Under the pieces are notes generated by a model. The model made no database searches, was not told the origin of the DNA, and worked only from the letters and a program-made list of their open reading frames with translations. Shown piece after piece: positions 1 to 10,364 of a stretch of DNA of 64,000 nucleotides. A program made the translations under genes and the position numbers. Source of the DNA: Brucella intermedia LMG 3301 (lineage in GTDB: Bacteria; Pseudomonadota; Alphaproteobacteria; Rhizobiales; Rhizobiaceae); NCBI RefSeq assembly GCF_000182645.1, contig NZ_ACQA01000001.1, positions 1,612,001-1,676,000 on the forward strand. Reading direction: 5' to 3'. Numbering within the stretch: the stretch's first letter is position 1; the number at the start of each line of letters is the position of its first letter.

Positions 1-190
1 CGCAATCCCCTGCGCATCAATTAAACAGAATCCGAGCAACCCAGCAGCACAGGCCGCAGGCACCCGCGGCAGGAAAATCCTGCCGAATCAAATCACTGTG
101 TGGTTAACCCTAAAGAATCAGAGGATTGATTCCGTGACAAGACCCTATAGGAAGGGACGAACCTTACGTGTCGCTTGCGAAGGCAAAAAA
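1..190. other. Intergenic leader left of murB terminator
   Basis: No coding region is supported here. A perfect 7-base-pair hairpin (GGCAGGA at 68-74 and TCCTGCC at 78-84) is present without a T-run. The next dcw gene in relatives (ddlB) would lie beyond the left edge on the minus strand, so this stretch may be its leader. That neighbour is an inference, since the gene itself is outside the window. Confidence 0.4.
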
Positions 191-219
191 GCCCGGAATA
201 TCAGGTAGAAAATCCGGGC
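191..219. terminator. Intrinsic terminator after murB (bidirectional form)
   Basis: GCCCGGA (191-197) pairs with TCCGGGC (213-219). On the minus strand the hairpin is followed by a T-run (complement of 185-190), 11 bases past the murB stop. On the plus strand it is followed by six Ts at 222-228. It should end the dcw transcript. Confidence 0.75.
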
Positions 220-229
220 AACTTTTTTA

Positions 230-1192
230 TCAAAATTTTCCAAGAAACTCTTCAACCGGCTCGCCCTCGCGGAACAAACCGAGACGTTTGATTTCCCAAT
301 GAAGGCGAATACCCGAATTTTCAAAAACTCGGGCGCGAACCGTTTCGCCCAAAGTCTCCAGATCAAGCCCCGTTGCGGTGCCTGTATTGATCATGAAATT
401 GCAGTGCATCTCTGACATTTGCGCGCCGCCGACCCGCAAACCGCGACAGCCTGCCTTGTCGATTTCCTTCCAGGCCGATGTGCCTTCCGGATTCTTGAAG
501 GTCGAACCGCCTGTCTTTTCGCGCACCGGCTGCACCGTCTCGCGGTGATGCTGCACCTCGTCCATGGCCTGCCTGATTGCGTCGCGCTCGCCCGCAATCC
601 CCTCAAACAGGACGGAGGTAAAAATCAGGCCCGGCGAAGCCGAGGAATGCCGGTAGGCGTAGCCCATATCCACATTGGAAAGCACCTGCACCTCGCCATT
701 GCGGTCAAGCGCGCGCACTTCCACGACGCGCTCGCGCGTTTCCACGCCGTTCGCGCCCGCATTCATGCGCAGCGCGCCACCTATGCCGCCGGGGATGCCA
801 TGGTAGAAATGAAATCCTGCGAGCCCTGCATCCAGCGCCGCCGCAGCCACACGCTTGTCAGGCGTTGCCGCCCCTGCCCGCAATTGCGTGTCGGAAACCT
901 GTTCGACTTCGCCGAAACCCTTGGCTGAGAGCCGCACGACAAAGCCGGGAACGCCGCCATCGCGCACCAAAAGGTTGGAGCCAATGCCAACAACGAGGAT
1001 CGGAATCTCTTCGGGCACCGCCTTCAGAAATGCGGAAAGGTCTTCCTCGTCAGCGGGCTGGAAAAGGACCTGCGCCGGTCCGCCAGCGCGAAACCAGGTA
1101 ATCTTGTCCATGCCGGCATCCGCTGTCAGCCTGCCGCGCAGGCCCGACAACTTGCCGTCGAGCTTTTTCAGAAGCGTCTCGCCGCTTTCCAT
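230..1192 (-). CDS. murB: UDP-N-acetylenolpyruvoylglucosamine reductase MurB
   Basis: MurB reduces UDP-GlcNAc-enolpyruvate to UDP-MurNAc with NADPH and FAD, the second committed step of peptidoglycan precursor synthesis, in the cytoplasm. The 320-residue protein shows the FAD-binding loop [13 protein letters not shown] near residues 68-80, the GGIGGA flavin loop, the catalytic-serine segment GGSTFKNP near residue 229 and a C-terminal HWEIKRLG with the expected glutamate. Length and motifs fit type I MurB. It is the last gene of the dcw run: its ATG lies one base after the murC stop and a terminator follows it directly. Confidence 0.97.
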   Translation of the reverse strand: MESGETLLKKLDGKLSGLRGRLTADAGMDKITWFRAGGPAQVLFQPADEEDLSAFLKAVPEEIPILVVGIGSNLLVRDGGVPGFVVRLSAKGFGEVEQVSDTQLRAGAATPDKRVAAAALDAGLAGFHFYHGIPGGIGGALRMNAGANGVETRERVVEVRALDRNGEVQVLSNVDMGYAYRHSSASPGLIFTSVLFEGIAGERDAIRQAMDEVQHHRETVQPVREKTGGSTFKNPEGTSAWKEIDKAGCRGLRVGGAQMSEMHCNFMINTGTATGLDLETLGETVRARVFENSGIRLHWEIKRLGLFREGEPVEEFLGKF

Positions 1193-1193
1193 C

Positions 1194-2600
1194 TTACTTC
1201 TTGCCCTGTTCAGCCAGTTCTTTCGGCAATGCGTAGGCCCACTGCGTTATGTTGCCTGCACCGAGGCAAACCACGAAGTCGCCCGGCTCCGCAATCGACG
1301 CGACCAATGGCGCCAGCGCTTCCGGGCCGTTCGCATAACGCGCATCGCGATGACCTGCGGTCTTGATGCGCGATACCAGTGTCTCGGAATTGACGCCTTC
1401 GATCGGGTCTTCGCCTGCCGTATAGACCGGCGCCACGATGACCGTATCGGCATCGTTGAAACATGCCGCAAATTCATCGAAAAGGCTTGCCAGACGCGTG
1501 AAACGGTGCGGCTGGACGATGGCGATCACACGGCCTTTGGCGGCTTCACGGGCTGCTTTCAGCACGGCGCGGATTTCAACCGGGTGATGGCCATAATCAT
1601 CGAATATCTCGACGCCGTTCCATGTGCCGGTATGGGTGAAGCGGCGCTTCACACCGCCGAAAGAGCCGAGACCACGACGAATATCGTCGGCGGAGATACC
1701 GAGTTCATGCGCAACCGCAATTGCCGCCGTCGCGTTGGATACGTTGTGCTGGCCCGGCATAGGCAGGCGCAGATCCTTGATCTCGGTCGCCTCGCCCTTG
1801 CGCGAGCGGATCACGACGTCGAACAGGCTCGCAGCACCGTCCATGCGGTGATTGACGAAACGCACTTCCGCCTGTGGGTTCTGACCGTAGGTGATGATGC
1901 GGCGATCCTCGATGCGGCTCACCAGAGCCTGCACTTCCGGGTGATCGAGGCACATCACGCCGAAACCATAGAATGGCACATTTTCAACGAACTGGCGGAA
2001 AGCGGCGCGCACGGCATCGAAATTGCCGTAGTGGTCGAGATGCTCCGGATCGATATTGGTGACAACCGCGATGTCGGCTGGCAGCTTCAGGAACGTGCCG
2101 TCGCTTTCGTCCGCTTCCACGACCATCCAGTCACCATCGCCCATGCGGGCATTGGTGCCATAGGCGTTGATGATGCCGCCATTGATGACGGTCGGATCGA
2201 GGTGCCCGGCATCAAGCAATGCCGCAACCATCGAGGTCGTGGTCGTCTTGCCGTGAGTTCCGCCAATCGCAACCGCATGCCGGAAGCGCATCAGTTCGGC
2301 CAGCATTTCCGCGCGGCGCACGATGGGCAGCAGCTTTTCGCGTGCGGCGATCAGTTCGGGATTGTTCTTCTTGATCGCGGTCGAAACGACGACGACTTCA
2401 GCATCGCCAATGTTTTCAGCCTTGTGGCCGACAAAGACCTCAATGCCTTTTTCGCGCAGGCGCTGCACATTGGCGCTGTCGGACTGGTCCGAGCCCTGTA
2501 CCTTGTAGCCCAGATTATGCAGCACTTCGGCAATACCACTCATGCCGATGCCGCCAATTCCGATGAAATGGACGAGCCCGATATTCAGCGGCATTTTCAT
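1194..2600 (-). CDS. murC: UDP-N-acetylmuramate--L-alanine ligase MurC
   Basis: MurC adds L-alanine to UDP-MurNAc using ATP. The 468-residue protein has the N-terminal Rossmann loop GIGGIGMSG (residues 14-22), the Mur-ligase ATP loop [10 protein letters not shown] (113-122) and the C-terminal DYGHHP segment typical of MurC. The start is the ATG at 2600, preceded on the minus strand by AGAAGGAA. The gene overlaps the murG stop by four bases (ATGA), which implies translational coupling, and is followed one base later by murB. Confidence 0.97.
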   Translation of the reverse strand: MKMPLNIGLVHFIGIGGIGMSGIAEVLHNLGYKVQGSDQSDSANVQRLREKGIEVFVGHKAENIGDAEVVVVSTAIKKNNPELIAAREKLLPIVRRAEMLAELMRFRHAVAIGGTHGKTTTTSMVAALLDAGHLDPTVINGGIINAYGTNARMGDGDWMVVEADESDGTFLKLPADIAVVTNIDPEHLDHYGNFDAVRAAFRQFVENVPFYGFGVMCLDHPEVQALVSRIEDRRIITYGQNPQAEVRFVNHRMDGAASLFDVVIRSRKGEATEIKDLRLPMPGQHNVSNATAAIAVAHELGISADDIRRGLGSFGGVKRRFTHTGTWNGVEIFDDYGHHPVEIRAVLKAAREAAKGRVIAIVQPHRFTRLASLFDEFAACFNDADTVIVAPVYTAGEDPIEGVNSETLVSRIKTAGHRDARYANGPEALAPLVASIAEPGDFVVCLGAGNITQWAYALPKELAEQGKK

Positions 2601-3724
2601 GGCCGAGTTCCTTCTTTGAATTCCTGAACAGATTTACCCGCTGCAATAGCCTCTGCCAGATCGGCAAGCAACCGCGCAGCATCCGGCTTGCCAACGCTTT
2701 TCGCAGCTTTTGCTTGTGCTTCGAGGCGCTGTGGCTCATTCATCGCAGCCTGGAGTATCCCCGCCAGGCGTTCCGGCGACAATTCCGACTGGCGAACGAC
2801 CTCGCCGCCGCCCACTGCCGCGAGCGCTGCCGCATTCGCGGCCTGATCATGGTCCAGCGCATGCGGAAACGGCACCAGCATGGCCGGGCGACCGATGACC
2901 GTGATCTCGGAAACGGTGGAAGCCCCGGAACGCGAAATCACGAACTGGGCATCGGCCATGCGTGCCGGCATGTCGTTGAAGAACGGCGCCACATCCGCCG
3001 GAATGCCAAGCTTCTTGTAAGCATCCCGCACCGCGGCTTCGTCTTCCTTGCGGGACTGCTGGGTGATCAGCAACCGTGCGCGATCTTTCTCCGGCAGCAA
3101 GGCCACGGCAGCGGGAATGGCGGTCGAGAAGAACTGCGCGCCCTGGCTGCCCCCAAAAACCAGCAGCCGAAAACGTTCATCCACCTTGACCGGCTTGTAG
3201 GGCGTTCCGGCTGCAACCAGCACAGGCGGACGCACCGGATTGCCGGTCGTGACCGTCTTCTCGGCATGAAGGCCACCCGTTTCAGGCAAAAAGCCACCGG
3301 CGATGGCTTTCACCCGGCCCGCAAGCCCCTTATTGGCGCGGCCCATGACAGCGTTCTGCTCGTGGACCATGGTCGGAATGTTCATGTTGCTGGCGGCATA
3401 AAGCGGCGGCAGCGTCGGATAGCCGCCGAAGCCCGCAACCAGTTTTGGCTTCAGCCGACGGAACAATTTGCGGCAATCGAGATTGCCCTGCCACAGCGAC
3501 CAGAACGTCTTCAGGAGCGCAATCGGATTGCGTCCTGCGATCGTCGCCGAGCGAATGACATGAACATGGTCTTCCGCGAATGCGCCGGCGAAACGCTGCG
3601 CGCGCGCATCGGTCGCCAGATGGACGTCCCAACCGCGCGCCTTCAGTTCATGTGCCAGCGCTTCCGCCGGAAACAGATGGCCACCCGTTCCCCCGGCGGC
3701 CAGTACGATTACGCCTTTCCCCAT
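2597..3724 (-). CDS. murG: Lipid II synthase MurG (GlcNAc transferase)
   Basis: MurG transfers GlcNAc from UDP-GlcNAc to lipid I, giving lipid II on the inner face of the cytoplasmic membrane. The 375-residue protein has the N-terminal [10 protein letters not shown] loop (11-20), the GGSQGAQ motif of the C-terminal domain and a [11 protein letters not shown] nucleotide-sugar site. Length is normal for the GT28 family. It lies 7 bases after ftsW and overlaps murC by four bases. Confidence 0.97.
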   Translation of the reverse strand: MGKGVIVLAAGGTGGHLFPAEALAHELKARGWDVHLATDARAQRFAGAFAEDHVHVIRSATIAGRNPIALLKTFWSLWQGNLDCRKLFRRLKPKLVAGFGGYPTLPPLYAASNMNIPTMVHEQNAVMGRANKGLAGRVKAIAGGFLPETGGLHAEKTVTTGNPVRPPVLVAAGTPYKPVKVDERFRLLVFGGSQGAQFFSTAIPAAVALLPEKDRARLLITQQSRKEDEAAVRDAYKKLGIPADVAPFFNDMPARMADAQFVISRSGASTVSEITVIGRPAMLVPFPHALDHDQAANAAALAAVGGGEVVRQSELSPERLAGILQAAMNEPQRLEAQAKAAKSVGKPDAARLLADLAEAIAAGKSVQEFKEGTRP

Positions 3725-3731
3725 ATTCCCC

Positions 3732-4892
3732 TCACAAAGCCGGAATGCGCCTGTTCACATCGGCGCCCATGCTGACCGTATGGGTCATGCGGGCTTCCGG
3801 ACGGCGGCGTGTCAATGCCAGAAGAATGCCCATCGTGATGGCGATGGCGATGAGCGAGGATCCGCCATAGGAAATGAACGGCAGGGTCATGCCCTTTGCA
3901 GGCATAAGATGCAGGTTCACCGCCATGTTGATGATCGACTGGAAGCCGAACAGGATGACAATCCCCGAGACGGCCAGACGCGTAAACGCATCGCGTTCGC
4001 GCAGCGCGATGGAAAGGCCGCGCACGACGATGAACGCGAACAGCAGCATGATGACCATGCATAGGATGATGCCGTATTCTTCCGCCGCAACCGAGAAGAT
4101 GAAGTCGGTGTGGCTATCCGGAATGATGCGCTTCACGGTGCCTTCGCCCGGCCCTTGTCCAAACCAGCCACCGCGCAGGATCGCCTCGCGACCGGCATCG
4201 ACCTGGAACGTGTCGCCCTCGCCCGTCATGAAGCGATTGATACGTCCGGCGACGTGATCGAACATGAAATAGGCCGAAATGCCGCCACAAACAGCAAGAC
4301 CGCCAAGAACCAGAATCCAGAACATCGGCAGGCCCGCAAGGAAGAACATCGCGCCCCATGTGCCGGTGGTCAACATCGTCTGACCAAGATCGGGCTGAAG
4401 CACGAGCAGGGCCGCAACGGTGCCGAACAGCAGCATGGCGAGAAAATTGCCGGGCATTTCGCCGCCGCGCTCACGTTCCGAGAACAGCCAGGCGCAAACC
4501 ACCACGAAGGCGGGCTTCATGAATTCCGATGGCTGGATGGATATGCCCGCCAGGTTGACCCAGCGCCGCGCACCCTTCACTTCGATGCCGAAGAACAGTG
4601 CCGCAACCATCAAGACGAGCGAAATGCCGAGCAGGATCAGAGCAAAACGCCTGATCTGGCGCGGCGAGAAAAACGAAACGCCGATCATGACGACGACCGC
4701 CGGAAGCATGAAGAAAATCTGTCGCTCTACAAAATGAAAACTGTCCAGCCCGATGCGCGACGCGACAGCAGGACTTGCGGCGAATGACAGCAGAATGCCA
4801 AGCCCCATCAGGGCCAGACATGCAGCGAGGAAGAAGCGGTCTATTGTCCACCACCAGTTGGCGACAGGACCGCGATCGACACGGCTTACCAT
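3732..4892 (-). CDS. ftsW: Septal peptidoglycan polymerase FtsW (SEDS family)
   Basis: FtsW is the SEDS glycosyltransferase that polymerises lipid II at the septum together with FtsI. The 386-residue protein is strongly hydrophobic with about ten membrane segments and carries the SEDS signature PFISYGGSS near residues 338-346, after the MPAKGMTLP segment. Its ATG shares one base with the murD stop (TGATG arrangement). The dcw position between murD and murG separates it from RodA. Confidence 0.96.
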   Translation of the reverse strand: MVSRVDRGPVANWWWTIDRFFLAACLALMGLGILLSFAASPAVASRIGLDSFHFVERQIFFMLPAVVVMIGVSFFSPRQIRRFALILLGISLVLMVAALFFGIEVKGARRWVNLAGISIQPSEFMKPAFVVVCAWLFSERERGGEMPGNFLAMLLFGTVAALLVLQPDLGQTMLTTGTWGAMFFLAGLPMFWILVLGGLAVCGGISAYFMFDHVAGRINRFMTGEGDTFQVDAGREAILRGGWFGQGPGEGTVKRIIPDSHTDFIFSVAAEEYGIILCMVIMLLFAFIVVRGLSIALRERDAFTRLAVSGIVILFGFQSIINMAVNLHLMPAKGMTLPFISYGGSSLIAIAITMGILLALTRRRPEARMTHTVSMGADVNRRIPAL

Positions 4893-6295
4893 CAGCTTTC
4901 CCCTCCTATCCGCTCGACACCCGGAAGTGCGAGAACAGCGCTGCGGAATGCATCGCCGCGTTTTTCAAAGTTCTGGAACTGGTCGAAACTCGCGCAGGCA
5001 GGCGACAGCAGCACGACTGGCTCGGGAGCCGCATCGTTGCCGGCATCCCGGGCAGCGTGTTCAACGGCGACCGCAAGCGTGTCGGAAATCTCGAACGGCG
5101 CCGCATCGCCAAGCGTTGCCGCAAACTGCGCGGCGGCTTCGCCGATCAGATAGGCCTTGGCAATCCGTGGGAAGAACGCGGCCAGCGAAGCAATCCCGCC
5201 AGCTTTCGGCACACCACCTGCAATCCAGTAGATGTTCTGCGGGAACGAAGACAATGCCGGAGCCGTCGCTTCCGCATTGGTCGCCTTGGAATCGTTGACG
5301 AACAAGACTTTCCCGCGATGTCCGACCTGTTCCATGCGATGGGCGAGGCCAGGAAAGCTATTCAGACCGGCGTGGATTTCTTCAAGGCTGAGGCCCACGG
5401 ACAGGCAGGCGGCAATCGCCGCAAGTGCATTCTGCGCATTATGCGCGCCGCGCAGCGAGCCGATACCTTCAAGAGAAGCGATTTCATCAACTTCTCCATC
5501 CTGTGCCCAGAGCAGTTTCGCACCGTCAGCAAAGTAGCCCTTGCCGAGTTGTTTTTCCTTGGAAATCCGCACGACATGCACGCCGTCACGATAAAGCCGG
5601 TCGGCAATGGCTTCGCAATATTGATCGTCGACCCCGACAATGGCCGTGTCGCTTGCCGCGACCAACCGTTCCTTGATCGCCGCATAGTTTTCCATCGATC
5701 CATGACGGTCGAGATGGTCCGGTGTCAGATTGAGCAGGATGCCTGCGGTCGGGTTCAGCGAAGGCGCCAGATCGATCTGGTAGGATGAACATTCAACCAC
5801 GTAAAAGCGGTTCGCCTGCGGCGGCTCTAGCGTGAGGATTGCTGTGCCGATATTGCCGCCGAGCTGCATGTCGCGACCGGAAGCCTTGATGATATGGGCG
5901 ATCAGGGCGGTCGTCGTCGACTTGCCATTGGTTCCTGTAATGGCAATGAACGGGCAATCGGGAGCAATGTGGTTGCGCTCGCGAACGAACAGCTCCACGT
6001 CGCCGATGATCTCAACCCCGGCAGCACGAGCCAGATCGACGGTCCAGTGCGGCTTCGGATGGGTCAGCGGGACGCCCGGCGAAAGCACGAAAGCCGCAAA
6101 CTGCGACCAGTCTGCCTGCCGCAGGTCGCCAGTGGCAATGCCCGCGCTCTGTGCACGGGCAACGCTGTCGGGATTGTCGTCCCAGGCAATGATCTTTGCG
6201 CCTCCGCCAAGAATGGCCTTGGCGGTCGCGATGCCCGACCCGCCCAGTCCGAAAAGGGCGACCGTCTTGTCCTTGAGGGCGGTGATCGGGATCAT
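4892..6295 (-). CDS. murD: UDP-MurNAc-L-alanine--D-glutamate ligase MurD
   Basis: MurD adds D-glutamate to UDP-MurNAc-L-Ala. The 467-residue protein shows an N-terminal FGLGGSG nucleotide-binding turn (15-21) and the Mur-ligase P-loop GTNGKSTTT (121-129), followed by the central [15 protein letters not shown] segment. It starts 6 bases after the mraY stop and is coupled to ftsW by a one-base overlap. Length and motif order are normal for the family. Confidence 0.97.
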   Translation of the reverse strand: MIPITALKDKTVALFGLGGSGIATAKAILGGGAKIIAWDDNPDSVARAQSAGIATGDLRQADWSQFAAFVLSPGVPLTHPKPHWTVDLARAAGVEIIGDVELFVRERNHIAPDCPFIAITGTNGKSTTTALIAHIIKASGRDMQLGGNIGTAILTLEPPQANRFYVVECSSYQIDLAPSLNPTAGILLNLTPDHLDRHGSMENYAAIKERLVAASDTAIVGVDDQYCEAIADRLYRDGVHVVRISKEKQLGKGYFADGAKLLWAQDGEVDEIASLEGIGSLRGAHNAQNALAAIAACLSVGLSLEEIHAGLNSFPGLAHRMEQVGHRGKVLFVNDSKATNAEATAPALSSFPQNIYWIAGGVPKAGGIASLAAFFPRIAKAYLIGEAAAQFAATLGDAAPFEISDTLAVAVEHAARDAGNDAAPEPVVLLSPACASFDQFQNFEKRGDAFRSAVLALPGVERIGGES

Positions 6296-6301
6296 GGCAC
6301 T

Positions 6302-7384
6302 TTACCGGAGCTTGAGGGTGGAAAGGCCGATCATCGCGAGAATGATCGCGACGATCCAGAAACGGATCACGACCTGGCTCTCGGTCCAGCCCTTCTTTTC
6401 GAAATGATGGTGGATCGGCGCCATCAGGAACACGCGCTTGCCGGTCAGCTTGAAGGACCCAACCTGAATGATGACGGAAAGCGCTTCCACGACAAACAGG
6501 CCACCGATGATGGCGAGAACGATTTCGTGCTTTGTCGCAACGGCAACCGTGCCCAGCATACCACCCAGCGCAAGCGAACCCGTATCGCCCATGAAAATTG
6601 CGGCAGGCGGCGCATTGAACCAGAGGAAGCCGAGGCCCGCGCCGATGACGGCGCCCAGAACCACTGCAAGCTCACCCGTGCCGGGCACGAAATGAATCTG
6701 CAGGTAATCGGCAAAGATCGCGTTACCGGACAGGTAGGCGATGAAGCCGAAGGAGGCAGCGGCAACCATGACCGGCACGATTGCAAGTCCGTCGAGACCG
6801 TCTGTCAGGTTCACGGCATTGCCTGCGCCAACCATGACGAAAGCAGCAAACGGAATGAAGAACCAGCTCAGATTGATGACGAACTGCTTGGCAAACGGGA
6901 ATGTCAGCGAGGACGAGAACGGCTCCTGCCCTGCCCGCATGATGATGAAAGCGGCGGCGGCGGCGATCAGGAATTCGATGCCAAGACGCGCCTTGCCGGA
7001 AAAGCCCTTGTCGGACTGCTTCGTCACCTTGAGATAATCGTCATAAAAGCCGATTGCGCCGAAACCCACGGTAACCAGCAGCACGACCCAGACATAGACG
7101 CTGGAGAGATTGGCCCAGAGCATGCACGACACAAGAATGCCGGTCATGATCATGAGGCCGCCCATGGTCGGCGTACCGGCTTTCTTGAAATGGGTCTGCG
7201 GGCCGTCGGCGCGGATCGGCTGGCCTTTCCCCTGACGCACCCGGAGCGAGTTGATGATCGACGGGCCGAACAGGAACACGATCAGCGCCGAAGTGATCAT
7301 CGCGCCGCCGGTGCGGAAAGTAATGTAGCGGAACACATTGAGCGGTGTCATATGTTCGGCGAAGAAGGTGAGAAGCATCAACAT
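6302..7384 (-). CDS. mraY: Phospho-MurNAc-pentapeptide transferase MraY
   Basis: MraY transfers phospho-MurNAc-pentapeptide to undecaprenyl phosphate to form lipid I in the inner membrane. The 360-residue polytopic protein has all family signatures: YDDYLK (114-119) with the paired aspartates, NLTDGLDG (192-199), the active-site aspartate in MGDTGS (265-270) and the histidine triad HHH (325-327). About ten membrane helices are visible. It lies between murF (26 bases upstream) and murD. Confidence 0.98.
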   Translation of the reverse strand: MLMLLTFFAEHMTPLNVFRYITFRTGGAMITSALIVFLFGPSIINSLRVRQGKGQPIRADGPQTHFKKAGTPTMGGLMIMTGILVSCMLWANLSSVYVWVVLLVTVGFGAIGFYDDYLKVTKQSDKGFSGKARLGIEFLIAAAAAFIIMRAGQEPFSSSLTFPFAKQFVINLSWFFIPFAAFVMVGAGNAVNLTDGLDGLAIVPVMVAAASFGFIAYLSGNAIFADYLQIHFVPGTGELAVVLGAVIGAGLGFLWFNAPPAAIFMGDTGSLALGGMLGTVAVATKHEIVLAIIGGLFVVEALSVIIQVGSFKLTGKRVFLMAPIHHHFEKKGWTESQVVIRFWIVAIILAMIGLSTLKLR

Positions 7385-7410
7385 TTAGAGAAAAATCCCT
7401 CAAATACCGC

Positions 7411-8841
7411 TTATTCCGCCGGTTCTACCGGCGGAAACTGGCTGATCAGCGCCTTGACGATTTTGGAAAAACCGATTCCCTTCGACGATTTCACCATGAT
7501 GACATCGCCCGGACGGACAGTCTTGACCACCAGCGGCAACAATTCGTCGGTGCTCTGCCTGTACTCGGTATGAATTTCAACCGGCAAGGCATTTTTAAGC
7601 GCCGACATGTCCGGTCCACCGATAAAAAGCGCATTCACCTCGGCATCCACAATCGGACGCGCCAGATCGGCGTGGAGTTTTCCCGACTGACGGCCAAGCT
7701 CCAGCATATCCCCCAGCACCGCAATGCGGCGGCCGCGCGAACCTTCCGGCGCCGTTGAATGCAAGAGCGACAGGGCTGCGCGCATCGAGGTTGGATTGGC
7801 ATTATAGCTTTCGTCGATCAGCGTGAACGTGCCTTCGGGGTGCTGCAGCACATGGCGCGCGCCGCGACCGCCTTCCGCGGTGAGCGTCGCCATTGCCATC
7901 ATCACCTTGGCGATATCCGCGCCAACCAGATCGGCTGCGCCGAGGACGGCAAGCATGTTCTGGACGATATGTCGGCCCGGCATGCCGACCTTGACCGCAG
8001 CTTCATGCGTGCCAGCCTTCACCGTCATGCAGGAACAGGTGGGATGAAGCTTCACTTCGCGCAGGCGGTAATCGGAGCGTGCATTCTCGCCGAAGGTGAC
8101 GATATGCTCGACGCCTGCCTTTTCAGCCAGTTCTTCCAGCTGCTTGAAGCGCTTGTCGTCACGGTTGAGGAGTGCATAACCGCCCGGGACAATGCCTTCA
8201 AAAATCTCCGCCTTGGCGACGGCGATTTCCTCCAGATTGGCAAAATGACCAAGATGCGCGGGGGCGATCAGCGTAATCAGCGCCACATGCGGGCGCACCA
8301 TCTTTACCAGCGGGCGGATTTCGTCATGATGGTTCATGCCGATTTCAAAAACGCCATAATCCGTATCGGCAGGCATGCGCGCAAGCGTCAGCGGCACGCC
8401 CCAGTGATTGTTGAACGACGCCACCGAAGCATGAACCTTGCCGACTTCCGAAAGTACATGGCGCAGTGCTTCCTTGGTCGTGGTCTTGCCGACAGAACCT
8501 GTCACCGCGATGATCTGGGCCTTCGAGCGGGCGCGCGAAGCAATGCCAAGCTTGGTCAGGGCTTCAAGCACGTCCTCCACCACGATCATCGGCACCTTGG
8601 AATTGCCGAAAGCGGGCAGACGGTGTTCTGCCACCACGATCAGACCGGCACCGGCAGCCATGGCGGCGGTGACGAAATCATGGCCGTCGAATTGCTCGCC
8701 CTTGATGGCGAAGAACGCCTCGCCCGGCTTCAGCGAGCGGCTATCGATGGAGATGCCGGTTATGCCGCCGGGAAGGTTACCGAATGGCCTTCCTTCCATG
8801 GCTTCGACCATATCGTCGGATTTCCAGAGCCACTCACTCAT
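7411..8841 (-). CDS. murF: UDP-MurNAc-tripeptide--D-Ala-D-Ala ligase MurF
   Basis: MurF adds D-Ala-D-Ala to the UDP-MurNAc-tripeptide, completing the pentapeptide. The 476-residue protein has the ATP loop GSVGKTTTK (115-123), the central [11 protein letters not shown] segment and the C-terminal VLGDMLELG motif characteristic of MurF. It overlaps the murE stop by four bases, so the two ligases are probably translationally coupled. Confidence 0.97.
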   Translation of the reverse strand: MSEWLWKSDDMVEAMEGRPFGNLPGGITGISIDSRSLKPGEAFFAIKGEQFDGHDFVTAAMAAGAGLIVVAEHRLPAFGNSKVPMIVVEDVLEALTKLGIASRARSKAQIIAVTGSVGKTTTKEALRHVLSEVGKVHASVASFNNHWGVPLTLARMPADTDYGVFEIGMNHHDEIRPLVKMVRPHVALITLIAPAHLGHFANLEEIAVAKAEIFEGIVPGGYALLNRDDKRFKQLEELAEKAGVEHIVTFGENARSDYRLREVKLHPTCSCMTVKAGTHEAAVKVGMPGRHIVQNMLAVLGAADLVGADIAKVMMAMATLTAEGGRGARHVLQHPEGTFTLIDESYNANPTSMRAALSLLHSTAPEGSRGRRIAVLGDMLELGRQSGKLHADLARPIVDAEVNALFIGGPDMSALKNALPVEIHTEYRQSTDELLPLVVKTVRPGDVIMVKSSKGIGFSKIVKALISQFPPVEPAE

Positions 8842-10310
8842 TCCGAGCGCTCCTCAAGACGGGCAGCCAGTGCTGCCGCAACTTCCGCATGATCCGAGAA
8901 CGGCAGGGTGATATTGCCGACGATCTGCCCTTCTTCATGACCCTTGCCTGCAACGACCAGCGTATCGCCCGGCTGCATCATCGACACGGCGGTGAAGATC
9001 GCCTCGCGGCGATCACCGATTTCCGTCGCACCTGGCGCAGCCGCCATGATTTCCGAGCGTATCTGCGCGGGAACCTCCGAACGCGGATTGTCGTCCGTGA
9101 CGATGGCCACATCGGCCAGACGCGACGCGATTTCGCCCATGATCGGACGCTTGCCCTTGTCGCGATCGCCGCCGCAACCGAAAACCACGATCACACGGCC
9201 CGTCGTGAACGGGCGCACCGAAGTCAGCACATTTTCCAGCGCTTCCGGCTTATGGGCGTAATCGACGTAGGCCGGTGCGCCATCTTCCGTCGCGCCGACG
9301 AGATCCAGCCGTCCCGGCGCCCCTTTCAGGAGCGCCAGTGCGCGCATTGCAGCCGCAGCCGGAACGCCCGTGACCATGGCAAGTCCCGCGGCCACCAGCG
9401 CATTGGCCACCTGAAAATCTCCGGCGAGCGGCAGCTCGATCTCGAAGATCTCGTCGCCGATGCGCACTTCGACATGCTGGCGGAAACGCTCATGCTCCAC
9501 GCGCTTGAGAGCGATGAAATTGCCCTTGCGTCCCACCGTCTTGACGTCGCATCCAGCTAGCGTCGCCGCTTCGATGGCCTGCGCCGAAAAATGATCGTCG
9601 GAGAAGATGATGGCTGGCGCGCCCTTCGGCAGAAGCGTGTTGAAGAGACGCATCTTCGCGCCCAGATATTCCTCAATGGTCGCGTGATAATCCATATGAT
9701 CGCGACCGAGATTGGTGAAGGCACCGGCAGCAAGCTTGACACCATCGAGACGGCGCTGATCGAGACCATGAGACGAAGCTTCCATGGCGGCATGGGTGAC
9801 GCCTTCGTCGGCAAGTTCGGCCAGCACGCGATGCAGTTCCACCGGATCGGGCGTGGTCAGCGAGTTATAGTCGCTGCGTGTCGGCGAGAAGACGCCGGTC
9901 GTGCCGATGTTGGCGGCGGGGAAACCGGCATACGCCCATATCTGACGGGTAAAGGATGCAACGGACGTCTTGCCGCTGGTGCCGGTGACCGCAACCATGA
10001 CCTGCGGCTGCTTGCCATAGAACTGTGCCGCCGCAACTGCCAGGGCAAGACGCGGATCGTCGACATGAAGGACCGGCACACCCGCATCGGCAATGACCGT
10101 ATCCTTGCCCGCAACGATGGCGCTGGCGCCGCGCTTGACGGCATCGGCGACAAAAGCCGCGCCATCAGCTTTCACACCCTTCAAGGCTGCGAAAAGAAAA
10201 CCGCGTTCGACCTTGCGGGAGTCCGACGTGACACCGGTGATCTCCACCTCGCCGGCATTGCCGGAGGCCAGTTCCTTGAAAAGAGCGATTTCCTTCAGTT
10301 TCATGGTCAT
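8838..10310 (-). CDS. murE: UDP-MurNAc-tripeptide synthetase MurE (meso-DAP adding)
   Basis: MurE adds the third stem-peptide residue. The 490-residue protein has the P-loop GTSGKTS (110-116), the catalytic-lysine region after LGRDHMDYH, and DNPR (407-410), the motif of enzymes that use meso-diaminopimelate rather than lysine. That matches Gram-negative peptidoglycan. Two in-frame ATGs (10310 and 10304) are possible starts. It follows ftsI after a 54-base gap and overlaps murF by four bases. Confidence 0.96.
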   Translation of the reverse strand: MTMKLKEIALFKELASGNAGEVEITGVTSDSRKVERGFLFAALKGVKADGAAFVADAVKRGASAIVAGKDTVIADAGVPVLHVDDPRLALAVAAAQFYGKQPQVMVAVTGTSGKTSVASFTRQIWAYAGFPAANIGTTGVFSPTRSDYNSLTTPDPVELHRVLAELADEGVTHAAMEASSHGLDQRRLDGVKLAAGAFTNLGRDHMDYHATIEEYLGAKMRLFNTLLPKGAPAIIFSDDHFSAQAIEAATLAGCDVKTVGRKGNFIALKRVEHERFRQHVEVRIGDEIFEIELPLAGDFQVANALVAAGLAMVTGVPAAAAMRALALLKGAPGRLDLVGATEDGAPAYVDYAHKPEALENVLTSVRPFTTGRVIVVFGCGGDRDKGKRPIMGEIASRLADVAIVTDDNPRSEVPAQIRSEIMAAAPGATEIGDRREAIFTAVSMMQPGDTLVVAGKGHEEGQIVGNITLPFSDHAEVAAALAARLEERSE

Positions 10311-10364
10311 ACCAAATCCAGATTCAGTTGTGCGCGTAACGCTGCAAAGGCTGTTTTATGCGAA

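Noticed and set aside
103..114. TTAACCC near the left edge as a CtrA half-site
   Set aside because: No second TTAA at the right spacing.
855..2627. 590-residue plus-strand open frame opposite murB/murC
   Set aside because: It runs antisense to well-supported genes, has skewed His/Arg/Ala composition of a shadow frame and no recognisable domain.
5894..7573. 559-residue plus-strand frame opposite murD/mraY
   Set aside because: Antisense shadow of two conserved genes; composition is highly charged with no motif.
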